Assembly (NCBI GenBank): GCA_006176705.1
Contig: QRFJ01000023.1
Location: 270,501 to 334,500 of the forward strand
Reading direction: 5' to 3'
Length of the DNA stretch: 64,000 nt
Source of the DNA: Cocos nucifera
Lineage: Eukaryota > Streptophyta > Magnoliopsida > Arecales > Arecaceae
The position numbers and the translations under genes were made by a program. Position 1 is the first letter of the stretch. Every line of letters begins with the position of its first letter. Below are positions 12,250 to 23,252 of this stretch, one piece after another. The notes below the pieces were generated by a model. That model was given only the letters and a program-made list of their open reading frames with translations, was not told where the DNA came from and did not search any database.

Positions 12250-14140
12250 TCAGTGTCAACCTCAAATCCTTAAGTATTTATGTTATCCAGTTGGTTCCGT
12301 CCAACCCTCTTATATCAGGTTGCCCCACCACAGCAAATAACTTTGAAATTAAATCTCAAATCATTAACATGCTTCCAAAATTCACGGAAATAGAGGATGC
12401 ATATATATTCATTAGGAAATTTGAAGAGATTCGTGCAATCATGAAACTACAACAATTGTCAGAGGACGAAATCAAACTGAGATTAATCAATTTTGCCCTT
12501 AAGGATAATACCAAAAAGTGGCTTTATAGTCTTCTAAATCAATCTATCACGACCTAGGAGGGCTTTATAAGAATATTCTTAAAAAAATATTTTCTTCATA
12601 ATAAAATAGCTAGAATTAGAAATGAAATAAACCAATTCTATCAACTAACTAGTGAATCATTTTGGAAATACTTCGACCGATTCAAGAACCTCTTGACCTA
12701 ATGCCCACACCATGGAATAAAAACTTGGAGGCCATGCCAAATAATTTATGAAGGATTAGAGTCAAATTCCCGAACAATGCTAGAGTCCGTGTGCCAGGGA
12801 CAATTTATGTACAAAGAACCAAATGAAGCCTGACAATTTTTAGAAGATCTAGCCGAGAAAAGTTTACAATGGGAAACAATTAGGAAACCAGAAAAATCCA
12901 CACCTTCAAGAGGTGGAATTTACCAAACCTCCCTAACTGCAGAAGCCAAAATTGCAACGTTGACACATAGGCTAGAGGCCTTAGAACTTCAAAGACCAGC
13001 CAGTGTGAACCAAGTATCCGCACCCATGTGCAATGGGTGCAATGCATCAGACCATGTCCTTGAGGAATGTCCCCTCTCAATGAACCAATTAGATAATGGA
13101 TGTGCACAAGTGAATGATGCCACATATCAGAGACTGTTGAACAATCCCTATGCACCCACTTACAATTCAAATTGGAGGAATCATCCAAATTTTTCATGAT
13201 CATAAAACCCAAATGTAGGCAGTCCAAGTTTCACTCAGCAGAACCCAAGGCCTAATCCTATGATAAACACCTTGCCACCATCAGACTTTAATATTAATGA
13301 AAAAAAATTTAGTTCTTTAGAGAAAAGCCTGAAAACCCTAGCCAAATTTAATGCTGACACCAATGCCAACTTAATCAATTTCATGCAAACCACATGCCAA
13401 ATTCTAAATTTAAATTCTCAGGCCATAGCCCGCTTAGAAATTGGTCAGCTAGCATCTACCATAAGTGAACATGAACGTGAACGAGGTAGGCTACCTAGCC
13501 AACCTGAGCCCAACCTAAGAAATCAAAATGGTAGACCATCCCAAGGAAACCAAGTTAACCAAGTTAATGCTATTCATTCCTTGAGATCAAGAAAATAAGT
13601 GGATAATAAGATAAATACACCTGACACTAGAAAAGACTTGAGTGCTGAGTCTATTGAGCCTTCCACTGAACCATTCATAGAAATAACTAAACCATCACCT
13701 GAGTCATCAAAAGAAGAGGCACCCAAAATAGAGTTGAAACCCCTCCTTGAGTATTTAGGTTTACAGGAAACCTTGCCTGTAATTGTTGCATCAAACCTGA
13801 ATCCTAATCAAGAGGTATGTAATGAAATATCAATGGAGTTATTTAAACAAGATCACATTAATTTACCTCCAGAATTAAAACCGTCTTTAATCACCATTCC
13901 AGCACCCATTGAATCAAACTTGACTCCTAATACAAAAGCTCCATTCATGAGTATTTTAGAATAAATAGGAGAAATTCTTAATAAACATGGATCTGAGAAT
14001 GGGATCACAAATTATGTTCCTAAAATTAACAGTGAATATATCAATAATGAAATTATAAATCAACTTTCTGAGATTGGCAATCCAAAACTATTGAAATTTG
14101 TCAATCCAATATTTGACACAGGATAGTAAGCTGCATTATG
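12250..14140 (+). pseudogene. gag of the TR-GAG element, interrupted by stops
   Basis: A retrotransposon gag domain reads from about 12291 (INMLPKFTEIEDAYIF, KWLYSLLNQSITT). It continues past several stops through a zinc knuckle of CX2CX4HX4C form at about 13030 (CNGCNASDHVLEEC), then the Tat/Athila-style phrases LPSQPEPNLRNQ and AIHSLRSRK, a proline/glutamate-rich stretch, and FVNPIFDTG near 14110. At least five stops fall where Trp or Gln is expected (for example TAG at 12555 and TAA at 12700), so the copy is dead as it stands. The product would be the structural coat protein that packages the RNA. Confidence 0.8.
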
Positions 14141-15322
14141 TATGGATGAAGACAGTAAACTTAGCGCTTGTTGGAAGGCAACCCAATATTTAGTTTTTAT
14201 CTAATTTATCTTTTTAGTTTATTTTTTTTAGGATAATTTGAATAAGTTGGAGGGAGAGTCCAAATTTTCAAAGGCATGTGCTGGACCAAAAATATAGTCA
14301 GATGTATTCTTTCATGTTCTTTATTATATCCTTTATTTTTTTTCTCCATTGAGGACAATGTCGATTAAGTTGGGGAGAAGAAAAATAAAAATTTTAAAAT
14401 TTTAAGTCCTCAAAAAAGTTAATATTTAGTATTTAGACATCTGATTATACTTAAGAATCGAATTAAATTAAGCATTTTTAAAAAAAAATGATACACAGAT
14501 CAGAGAATCTGTGAGATATTGAGGAATCAAGTATTAAGAAAATTCAATAAAGAGTTAAGTGTAGAACATAAAAAGTTTTTTCTTGGAGCATTTCTAATTA
14601 CTTCTACTAGCATCAAAGAAAAGTGTACTTTTTATAGGCTTGTGTAGGGTAACTATATGTTTCTTCATATAAAAAATTTATTTTAATAAAATAATTTTCA
14701 AATACTTCTCACTGAGTAATCGGACCTCTTTGCCTAAGCAAGCATTGAGTTTCGCATCAAAAGATGGAAAGGACAAAGAAGCTCGTTGTAAAGCTAGTCT
14801 TAACTCGTAGCCTATTTGTTTCGAGCTAGTAAGCCCAAGGGGTATTCTATACCTAGTGCCCTAAAGCCAACTGGTTTGGGAGTCATTGACCCAAGACTCG
14901 CTACATGGATCAAATAGAAAGTTTAAGGGGTTAAGACACTCAATAGTGGTACAACGTTTAAAAAAAAAACATTGATTTTCTACCAAGTAATCGGGTCCCG
15001 TTGCCTAAATAAGCAATGATATTCGCGTAAAAAAATGGACAATGTAAAAATAAATGAAGGACGAAAGTAGCAATACACTCGTCTATATAAAAGTTTAGAT
15101 AAATCAAAGATAAAGATAGGATAATTTAGAAAAAATTCTGAAAAATTTAATGTTCTTTACTTAATTTTTCTATTGATAAGTATTAATACCCCAATGATAT
15201 GTCTCCTTAAGCTCTACTAAATATCAATGGCCATTTTGAAAATTGCTTAGGTAAAATTCGAAACTCTAAAGTTAAAAGGTATTTAAAACTAAATTCTTTC
15301 TTTACTCGAGGACGAGCAAAGC
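14141..15322 (+). other. 3' untranslated part of the gag-only element
   Basis: This stretch holds the GGCAACCCAAT motif and a TTGAGGACAATGTCGATTAA phrase near 14350, both common after the coding region of Tat/Athila elements. It also has two related segments of about 60 bases starting near 14708 and 14983 (ACTGAGTAATCGGACC and CCAAGTAATCGGGTCC). No pol sequence is visible. Confidence 0.55.
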
Positions 15323-15336
15323 TTAAGTTGGGGGTG
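15323..15336 (+). promoter_or_regulatory. Polypurine tract of the gag-only element
   Basis: TTAAGTTGGGGGTG lies immediately before the TGATA of the 3' LTR, at the position where plus-strand priming occurs. Confidence 0.7.
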
Positions 15337-16920
15337 TGATAAGCATCATAAATTCACCAATAAAAGTTAATTTATCAATTAATTCATATTAATTTTTAAG
15401 AATTAGTGATTAATTTATATATAATTTTTGAGAAATTCATATTTTTATTAATTTAAAAATTAATTATAAAATAATAAAAATTAAAAAATAAATTTTATAA
15501 TCAATGGAAAGAGCTCATTTTTTGATCGTAACGAAACAAGTTTGGAGCAAAACGAAGCTAAAACGGAAAAGATATGAATTTCTAAAGAAATAAAATAAAT
15601 AAAATTTAAATAAAAAAAGAAAATGGCTCAGCCGGCTCCGCAAGCCAAGCCAAGCCGTTAAAGCCGACTCCGCTGTTGAAGCCATCAGCCGATCCACGAT
15701 CCAGACGTGGACCGCCAACTCAGCAAAATCCGATGAATCACAGCGAGACACATGGCGAACCTATACCCTTAAAGGGTCCACAGAAATTTATCGCGACTCA
15801 CAGGGCAATCTGATTTTTTCACTCGGCAACAGAGGCGCTGATTGGCTGCGGTGTGCGGTGCAGTCGGTCCACGCGGTCCATGGAAATAGTAATTGCACGA
15901 TCGGACGGCTGCGATTGATTGCGGTCAAGATCAAACGGCTATGGTTATTTTCGAATTTGATTTAGCCTCAGACTTCACGCGGATCGCCATCCAACGGCAG
16001 CGCTCAATCCAGGGGATGATCCGACGGTCCAAAACACTCCCGATGGTGATCAGGACTCCCGACGCATGATTTGCGGCCAGATTTTCTTCATCAATGCGCG
16101 ATCGGATGGCCAAAATTTAATCCGACCTGATCTGGGCCAATACGCATCTGATTTTGATGATTTTTGGATAGTTGAATTCCTATTGAATGGCTAGATTTCA
16201 CCAAACTTACCAGATTCGTATCAAAGCTATTTTAATCCAAATTTCACTCGGATTTCTTCCTATTTTCACGATTAAAATAATCCTTAGTCCCACATTGCCT
16301 CCAAAAAAAATATCTAGCCTCCCTAGCTCTATAAAAAGGACCCAGGCCTTCAGAAATCAACATCTTTGGTCAAGATAAAGCTTTGGTACATGGTGAAGCC
16401 AGGCTATGGGTTAATGGCTGCTTCAAAGTAAGTGGTGCCGAGAAGAAGAGCTAGGCTTCTACACCATCTTTCCACCAATGCCGATCCAAGATCAAAGATC
16501 ACTCTATTTTATTTTCTTTTTATTTTATGTATTTAAATTATGAACTTTTTCATGCAATATTTATTTTTATGCTCTTTAATTTCATACTTTTTATTTTTAT
16601 TGCAATTTAATTTCTGCACTTTAAATTATTACTTTTTATTTTATTATAAGTAGATGCTAAGATCTAACTAGTAAATCTTAGTACCAAGTTTAAATTCCTG
16701 CACCTTTTAATTTTTGCTTTTTATTTTTCGACTTCACTTTTGATCCCAAAACTCTTCTCTTTTTTTTTCTTTTGTAAAATCAAAGATTTCAAATCTAAAA
16801 ACACTACCTTCCCTGTGGATTCGACCCGACTCACTGCTATCTACGGATTTTTAATTATTTTAAGAAGTCGGATTAAATTGATAAACACGGTATCTTAACG
16901 ACAACATCGCGTTCCTATCA
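15337..16920 (+). repeat. 3' LTR of the gag-only element
   Basis: The LTR is 1584 bases, matches 9466-11057 along its whole length, and begins directly after a purine-rich tract ending TTGGGGGTG. Its TATA box is at 16330. Confidence 0.9.
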
Positions 16921-18084
16921 AGAACACCTCTCATGATAATAAAATTTGTTAGCTAAGTTACCTAGAAAATACACAAAAACTTTAAATAACTGATCTCGAA
17001 TTCATCTTTTGGAGAAACATTTGATTATAACATAATGAACCTTGTGAGTACACTAAAACTACATCTGATTTTCAACTGCTGATCTGATGAATGTTCCCTT
17101 CTATGAGAAAGATGCGATGCATATGATGCGAAGGAAGAATCTACATCACTATGATATTTAATCTCATCAGGACAGCATAAATTTCGCAAGTACCATGACA
17201 TACAATCAACTAAGCAACTAGGTGATCCAACCTCCAAAGTGATTAAGCCAAGTTAGAAGTGGGTAAAATGATGTAAAATCAATAGTGAAGTTATTTTTCC
17301 AGAGATCAAATAAAAATTTTATTGATTTTAGAAAGGAAGGATATGATGTAAAAGAGGCTACCTCGCTATGATATTAATCTTTCGTTCATCTGACTTCTTT
17401 CTCTCACATAATGGATCTCTTTACGAAAGAAACCATTAAAGAAAAACGTGCACTTTAAATATGCAACTTCAAAGAAAAGATGAAAAGAAGATATGCTTTC
17501 ACAAAAATCCCCCATCTGGAGAGCTTAATATCAGCCAGAGTATTACTATTGCCACATTTATACAATGACTAACAGTAGGCTAGTAACCTTTTTCTATGTG
17601 ATATACATATACCACTCCATGAAAACATCTCAAATGAATATCCATGAGAATGTACGGAATATCATTCCTGGTGAAAGTGAATTCACTTATCATTCAACCT
17701 AATAAAAAAGTACAATGATGATATAATTTTACAGCTATTACTACATACAATCAACAAAGAAACTAGGTGTTTTCATCTACAAAATGATTTAAACCAAGTT
17801 GGAAATCAGTAATGATGGCACAGAATCCACATTAAAGTCAGTGATATTCCAGAGATCAAATAAGATACTACCTTGATTTCGCTTCTCCCCAAGAACAAGC
17901 TGCAAACAAGATCGTTCTCTATCAGTGGTATCTAGTTACTATACATTAATGCAAACAGTCTCACAGTGGATGCAGAAAATTCATCAAGGTTTTACATTTA
18001 TAGATCTATACTACAAAGGCATACTTACAAACACCATGAAGCTTACAAATTTATGGAGGAAACAACCTTCCAAACCTTCCCTGC
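16921..18084. repeat. Stretch with two internal diverged duplicates
   Basis: About 125 bases starting CATACAATCAACTAAGCAAC (17201) recur, diverged, starting CATACAATCAACAAAGAAAC (17748). Both end in CCAGAGATCAAATAA. I recognise no gene here; it may be the 3' flank of the gene at 18085. Confidence 0.45.
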
Positions 18085-19076
18085 TCACTGACGAATCACC
18101 GAAACAACATGAGGGACCTTCCGATCATCAAACGGGAGGCAGACATACTGCCAAGCAAACTCCTCAGCGATCTCCCCTGCAAGCTCCCCATGCAGCGCCT
18201 TACAGTACATATACAACACCACATTGGTCACAAGCCCATAAAGCAGCAGCACCGCCGTGATCCCGGAGCCAAATACAGTCCTTGCAACCACTGGCAAGAC
18301 CTCTCTCCAATTCCCTGCCGTCTCCCCCGGCCTCCAGAGACTGAAACCCCAAAGCATCACCCCAATCCCGGCAACAAAGAAGATGTAGAGACACAGCACT
18401 GCCCACCTCATCCCCTGCACCAGGTGGGCGCTCCTCCGAAGCGGCCCAAAGCCCCAGCTCAATTCCATGACGGCGATCGCGCCGGCAAGCGACCAATTGA
18501 GCTGGAGGTAGATGAGGGAAAGGATGGTAACGGCGGCGAAGATGGACCAGGTTAGGGAGGCGGCGTGGGGGAAGTGGGAGAGGTGGTGAAGGGAGAGGAC
18601 GAGGAGAGAGGAGAGGAGGAGGAGAAGGGCGGCAAGGGGAAGGAGGGAGGCGAGGAAGGTGAGGAGGAGGCGGGCGAGGGGCCGGGGAGGGAGCGGAGGC
18701 GGGGAGGAGCTTGACGGGGCGGCCAAAGAAGCCTCGGTGAACGCTGCCAGAGACGGCGGTGGCGGCCGAGAGGGCGAGCAGGAGGGCGGCTGCGGCGTAG
18801 GCGAGGGCAAGGGCGGCGTCGGCGAGGGAGGGGGAGAGGTGTGGCGATGGTGGAGGCGGAGGAGGGATCGGGGAGGGGGAGGGGATGGGGGCTGAGGGAG
18901 GAGATGTGGAGAAGGGGGAGGGAGGGGGCGGCGATGAGGAGGCAGGAGAGGGGAAGAAGGAAGAGGACGGTGAGGGCGAGGAAGTGGCGGGAATGGGCGG
19001 CGACGACGCGCTTCGACTCCAAGATTACGCCGGCGAGCATGTCCGGCCACGACGAGGCTACGGCCACCGCGGCCAT
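18085..19076 (-). CDS. Plant multi-pass membrane protein, intronless, with two apparent frame changes
   Basis: The C-terminal half (18085 to about 18660) is a clean open frame with four hydrophobic segments and a conserved-looking tail: WGFGPLRRSAHLVQG, YGLVTNVVLYMYCKALHGE, YVCLPFDDRKVPHVVS. The N-terminus is in another frame from the ATG at 19076 (SSWPDMLAGVILESKRVV, then a hydrophobic segment). The middle is in the third frame at about 18700-18840 (SLADAALALAYAAAALLLAL, GFFGRPVKLLP). Together they look like the plant-only intronless transmembrane families of unknown function. The two shifts each equal one extra base and fall in very GC-rich, C/T-biased runs. Either the locus is a recent pseudogene or the assembly has two indels. 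The tail resembles proteins annotated only as 'transmembrane protein' in Arabidopsis and rice. Confidence 0.6.
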
Positions 19077-19206
19077 GGTGGTAGTGGTGGTGGCGATGGG
19101 CGGAGCTGCCGCGTGGGTCGAGGCTTTTGCTTGGAAGGGAAAGCAAGCCAGGGAGAAAAAGAGGAAGGAAAGAAGATGAAATTGGGAAAGGAAGCGGACG
19201 GCACAC

Positions 19207-20040
19207 GAAAAAGATCGGCAGTTCCTGCTATTTTACCTTGTTGTGTTATATGTCTTCCTGATAATTATAAATACTACTGCTTATATTTGGAAGAGAGGAG
19301 TTTAAGCTTGGACATGGTGGGTGTGGTTATCGGTTCACTGTTTCGTTCTTTTCATTTACTTGAACATGCTTTGATTAGATCCGATGCGCGATGGACTTTC
19401 CGATTGTCCGACGGATATAGGTTTTGATCTGAGCTATATTTTGTGACTCTTGAGGCGTGATGTGTGGTTGAAGATCCATTGGGATATGAAGTTGTCCGGC
19501 TAGGCATGGAAGTGATCGACTGTCTTGGTGGATTCCTTGATTGGGATCGGCTGCACGTGTAGACGTGGAAAGAGACATGTATATTTGAGCGAGAGTCGAA
19601 TATTTTATTTTTTATTTTTTATTTTTTTTCTGAACCTCTGAAGAGGGGGAGGGTCTTGGGGCCTAGATTGTTCTCGAACAGAAAATACCTGGCTTGTTCC
19701 GTTTGTTTTTCTATTAAAAAAGAATTTATTTATATATTTGGGATGGATTAGGATACAGGAAACCTTTTGCTAGTCTAAATGGTTTTTAGGAGGCAAAAGA
19801 AAGATACGACCACAAGCACCGTGCTCGTTTTGTAGAAATATAAAATGTGGCCTTTATATAATTTTTGAACCACTGGAGGACTCACCACAAAATTTCATTT
19901 TTAAGGTTTCATATATAGTGACTACATAATAATTCTTATAGTGACCATATGGAAATAATAAATTTTGATCCTAGAACCAATGAACGGCAAACCAACTTAT
20001 CAAATTCCATTTTCGACTAACGTTGAATAGTTTATGATTA
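19207..20040. other. Upstream flank of the membrane-protein gene
   Basis: Presumed promoter and 5' leader of the minus-strand gene, followed by an ATTTTTT-rich run at 19600-19630. No gene or known repeat recognised. Confidence 0.4.
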
Positions 20041-20151
20041 TATATATATTCTTATGTTATTCATTAATTATATCAAGATTCAACTTTTATGTTTTATATA
20101 TATATATATAACATAAAAGTTGAATCTTGATATAATTAATGAATAACATAA

Positions 20152-20164
<13 letters not shown>
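20039..20164. repeat. Perfect inverted repeat, 55-base arms, 16-base loop
   Basis: The left arm ends at 20093 (CAACTTTTATGTT) and the right arm begins at 20110 (AACATAAAAGTTG). I checked them base by base and they pair without mismatch for about 55 bases each. The loop is a TA run. The whole can fold into one long hairpin or extrude as a cruciform. Confidence 0.85.

Positions 20165-20220
<56 letters not shown>
20155..20220. repeat. TA microsatellite
   Basis: About 33 TA units directly abut the inverted repeat. Such runs often differ in length between individuals and are hard to assemble. Confidence 0.9.
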
Positions 20221-20226
<6 letters not shown>

Positions 20227-20257
20227 AGTTGATATAATTAATGAATAACATAAGAAT
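20221..20257. repeat. Third, partial copy of the hairpin arm
   Basis: AATAAAAGTTGATATAATTA and onward repeats the right arm of the hairpin but lacks seven bases (GAATCTT) present in the perfect arms. It lies on the other side of the TA run. Confidence 0.75.
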
Positions 20258-20879
20258 CTATCTTTCACTGCTCATGCTTCATATGTTGACAACAAAACAA
20301 TTCTGTGACCGCTACATGATGATAAAGAATATGGATCCTGACATAATAAATACACCATAGAGAGATAAATACACCATAGAGAGACCTGTCATCATATATT
20401 ATTTCTTATATTTTATATAGTGATCAAGGAATGGGTGACTATAAGCAACGAGAATTTTGAGTCTCCACATAATTATAAAGGAAGGTCTAGGTGAAAGGCA
20501 TGTTACTATGTCTGATTGGAGATGGATGCTCGATGGAGTTAGTCCAGATTGTCTGGATTTTGACTTTTCCTCTCTTCCATTGACCAAACTTTTTCAGATG
20601 CAAGATGGATAATGACATGCGAGTTTGTGACCTCATTACTTAAGATAGTATGCACCGGAGAGCACAAGAAATCATTTAATTTTTTTGGCAGCCCTCTTGC
20701 TGATTGGATCCTCGCCATCCCGATTTTGGTGCATCTCAGTCGGGATGTTAGAGTGTAGGGCTGCTACCAGAGGATTCTCCTGAGAGACCTCTCCCTGATG
20801 TGCACTCCAGTACCAACCAGGAGGATTGAGGCTACGTAGATTTAGAGAGTTGTCGCTCATCTTAGAGTGAGGCTCTTTC

Positions 20880-21882
20880 TCTGCAAATTCGTTTGGAACC
20901 ATTTTCCGATTCGGATATTTCTCGGGGGCAGGGGCATGGAGATCCCGACCTCGTGTCTGGTTTGCGATTTAGAGGATGAGTCAGTTAAGCATGCCATTCT
21001 GCATTATCCTAGAGCGAGGATTATTTAAAGACAGACAAGCGGCTATCCATGGGAGTCGAGTATGGATTCATGGTTGATTTCTTTTCTTGCTCTCATCTGC
21101 CAGAGCATTATTGATAGGATGCTTGTAGTAGGTAGTCAGATGGCTTATATCGCCTACTAAATCTGGCTTTCTAAAAACAGTTTAGTCTTTAAGGGTGACG
21201 TAGTTCCTACTCATATAGTTCTAGAGAGAGCTATTTACCTTAGTATGGAGTACAACTAGTTTGACACTACTATCCTATCCCCTAGTAACCCTAATCCTGG
21301 AGCTCCCTTACTGTTCCGACAGTGAACTTATAAAGTTTTTTATCTATCTCCTGAGAGATCCCTCCCTCGGGATTTATCAAGATAAACTTTGATAGCAGTG
21401 TCAGATATGGGAGGAGTGGTATGACCTTCATCATTCGCGGCCCTAATGCTAGACTTTTGGCTGCTGGTGATTCCTACCTTGTTGAGCCTTTCATTCCTAA
21501 AGTGAAGCTACATGTCGTCTGAACGGATATCAGCCTAGACTAGGCAGCAGCTTCAAGCGGATAGGATCTGCATTAAGGGTGATTCTGCTACCATCATCAC
21601 TTGGATCCAGGGAGGGGCAAAGCACCTGGAGGCTCATTCACTTATCCAGGATGCTTGGACTTCTCTCTGTTATACTACTGTGGTCTAGGTGTAGCAAGTC
21701 TAATAGGAGACAAATACCTCTGCAAACTCGGTTGCAATTTCGTAGCGGAGCATTCTAGCGATTGGATTTGGAGGTAGGATGATATTTATCTCTCAGTTGC
21801 AGAATCTTTTGTATTTTGATTTCTTGAGCTGGTGTCGTACCAAAATGATGTGACCATCAATTTGTACCAAAAAAAAAAAAAA
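20880..21882 (+). mobile_element. LINE remnant: zinc-binding RT tail plus RNase H, poly(A) end
   Basis: Reading across frames and stops gives the zinc-binding segment that follows plant LINE reverse transcriptase (SCLVCDLEDESVKHAILH, near 20955; then IWLSKNSLVFKG). After it comes an RNase H-like domain: KINFDSSVRYG at about 21380, AGDSYLVEPFIPKVKLH, QADRICIKGDSATIITWI at about 21550, GGAKHLEAHSLIQDAW. The copy ends in TTTGTACC followed by a run of A at 21868, as expected for a LINE 3' end. The start is 5'-truncated; no endonuclease or RT core is seen. Many stops make it long dead. Confidence 0.75.
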
Positions 21883-22948
21883 AGTTACAAAGAAAATTTT
21901 GCCCTTTTAATATTTTGAAAATTAGCCGATAGGTTCATTGAGCACAAGAGGAGCTTACAATGGAGGTTGGGCTAGCACCAAATCTAATGTGGTTATGATG
22001 TCATGAGCACTCTATATCATTTGCTGCTTTTCCATGTCAGTGCAAAAAGTGCTGAGCTATGTCAAGTATGTTATGAGATTTTTGTTAGTCTTCAAGATGG
22101 AGCAATTCTTATAGATTTCTTTCGGGCACTTCCATGTGCATGAATGACGCAACCTTTTAAGGGTAGAACTGTATTCTTATCTGGTACATACAGCAGGCTA
22201 TATGTCATTAAATATTTGTGATTGTCTCCACTCCATAAATAGTTTAAAAGTATCCCTTTTAGTTCATAATATGTCTCTGATAAATGTTAAGAAGGTGGAA
22301 GTCGGGCTACCCATGATATCACTCTGTTTTGATCAATAGGAAGAGAGAGATTTGTGGGGAAGCACAGTTAATAGTATGGACAAAGCTTGGTGGTTTAAAT
22401 TTATGTTAAAGCCATGGTGAAGGATAGATAACTGAACTTCAGAAAATAAAGAGACTTGGTAAATTGGGAACATTGTAAAAAAAACTGTCTCACCTGCAAT
22501 TATACCTATTAATCATCAGTCAAAAAGAATCTCCCTCTTTATTTCAGGCCACCATATGATTGTATTGTGCATGGCCTACAATGGACCTAGTTTGACAATC
22601 TCTGACCTTTTATCGAGTGCTTCTTATTGAGTGCTTCTTTCATAATCAACCTAAAACTTAGATTCCATGTTTAAGATTTTGAAAAATTCAACTATATGAT
22701 GCATTGTGGATTTGTTTTTTTTTTTTAAAGAAGAATTTCTCCAATTTTTTTAAGACAACAGTGGCAATTCAAATGAGTTAGGAATATCTAAAAGATGTAA
22801 TATTTATAATATATCATCCTTCTATTATATATTTATGAAACATTTTTTTTAAATAAAAAATAGTGAATAAAAATACATAATCTACGAAATTGCTGTTGTT
22901 GATTGGTTTTCGAGACTAATTTGTTGAGTCCCAATTAATCAAAGATAC
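21883..22948. other. Intergenic, nothing recognised
   Basis: Short open frames only. No gene, RNA or clear repeat seen. Confidence 0.4.
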
Positions 22949-22949
22949 T

Positions 22950-23252
22950 TAGAATGCATTTGGTTAGCCATTAATTTTTTTTTATTTTTAATATTTAAAA
23001 ATAAAAATCATACAGTAATATTTGGTGACATCATGAAAAATAAAAATTAAAAATTAAAAAATTAAAAATAAAAAATTTTTGCTTTCCAAAAATATATTTT
23101 ATATTTTTTTATTTTTTATTTCATAGTAACATAGTTGCCAAACATGGTTTTTATTTTTTTATTTTTATTTAATAATAAAAAAATAAAAAAATATTTTTAA
23201 AAAAATTAAAAATTAAAAAATAAAAATTAAAAAATGTAACTAAACATCCTTA
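22950..23252. mobile_element. AT-rich MITE-like element
   Basis: The left end reads TTAGAATGCATTTGGTTAGC and the right end in reverse complement TAAGGATGTTTAGTTAC, an imperfect terminal inverted repeat. Between them is nearly pure A/T built of ATTTTTATTTTT and AAAAATTAAAAAT runs that can fold back. This is typical of short non-coding elements that share the ATTTGGTT end in plants. I see no sure target duplication. Confidence 0.5.

Larger units (their letters stand above)
9466..16920 (+). mobile_element. Gag-only LTR retrotransposon (TR-GAG type, Tat/Athila-like Ty3/gypsy)
   Basis: The element is complete: LTR 9466-11057, primer-binding site, gag, polypurine tract and LTR 15337-16920. The LTRs start TGATA and end TATCA. 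The internal region is only about 4.3 kb. It carries gag and then, straight after it, a motif like TTGTTGGAAGGCAACCCAAT (about 14168), which sits downstream of the coding region in Tat/Athila elements. No protease, reverse transcriptase, RNase H or integrase can be read in any frame. This is the layout called TR-GAG, a non-autonomous class that must borrow pol from a relative. The flanks AGGAT and AGAAC could be a 5-base target duplication changed by two transitions. Confidence 0.85.

Noticed and set aside
18109..18555. Plus-strand open frames across the membrane-protein gene (18109-19427)
   Set aside because: They arise from GC-rich codons of the minus-strand gene and give low-complexity Gly/Glu/Arg strings.
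20080..20268. Open frame of repeated Tyr-Ile
   Set aside because: Translation of the TA microsatellite.
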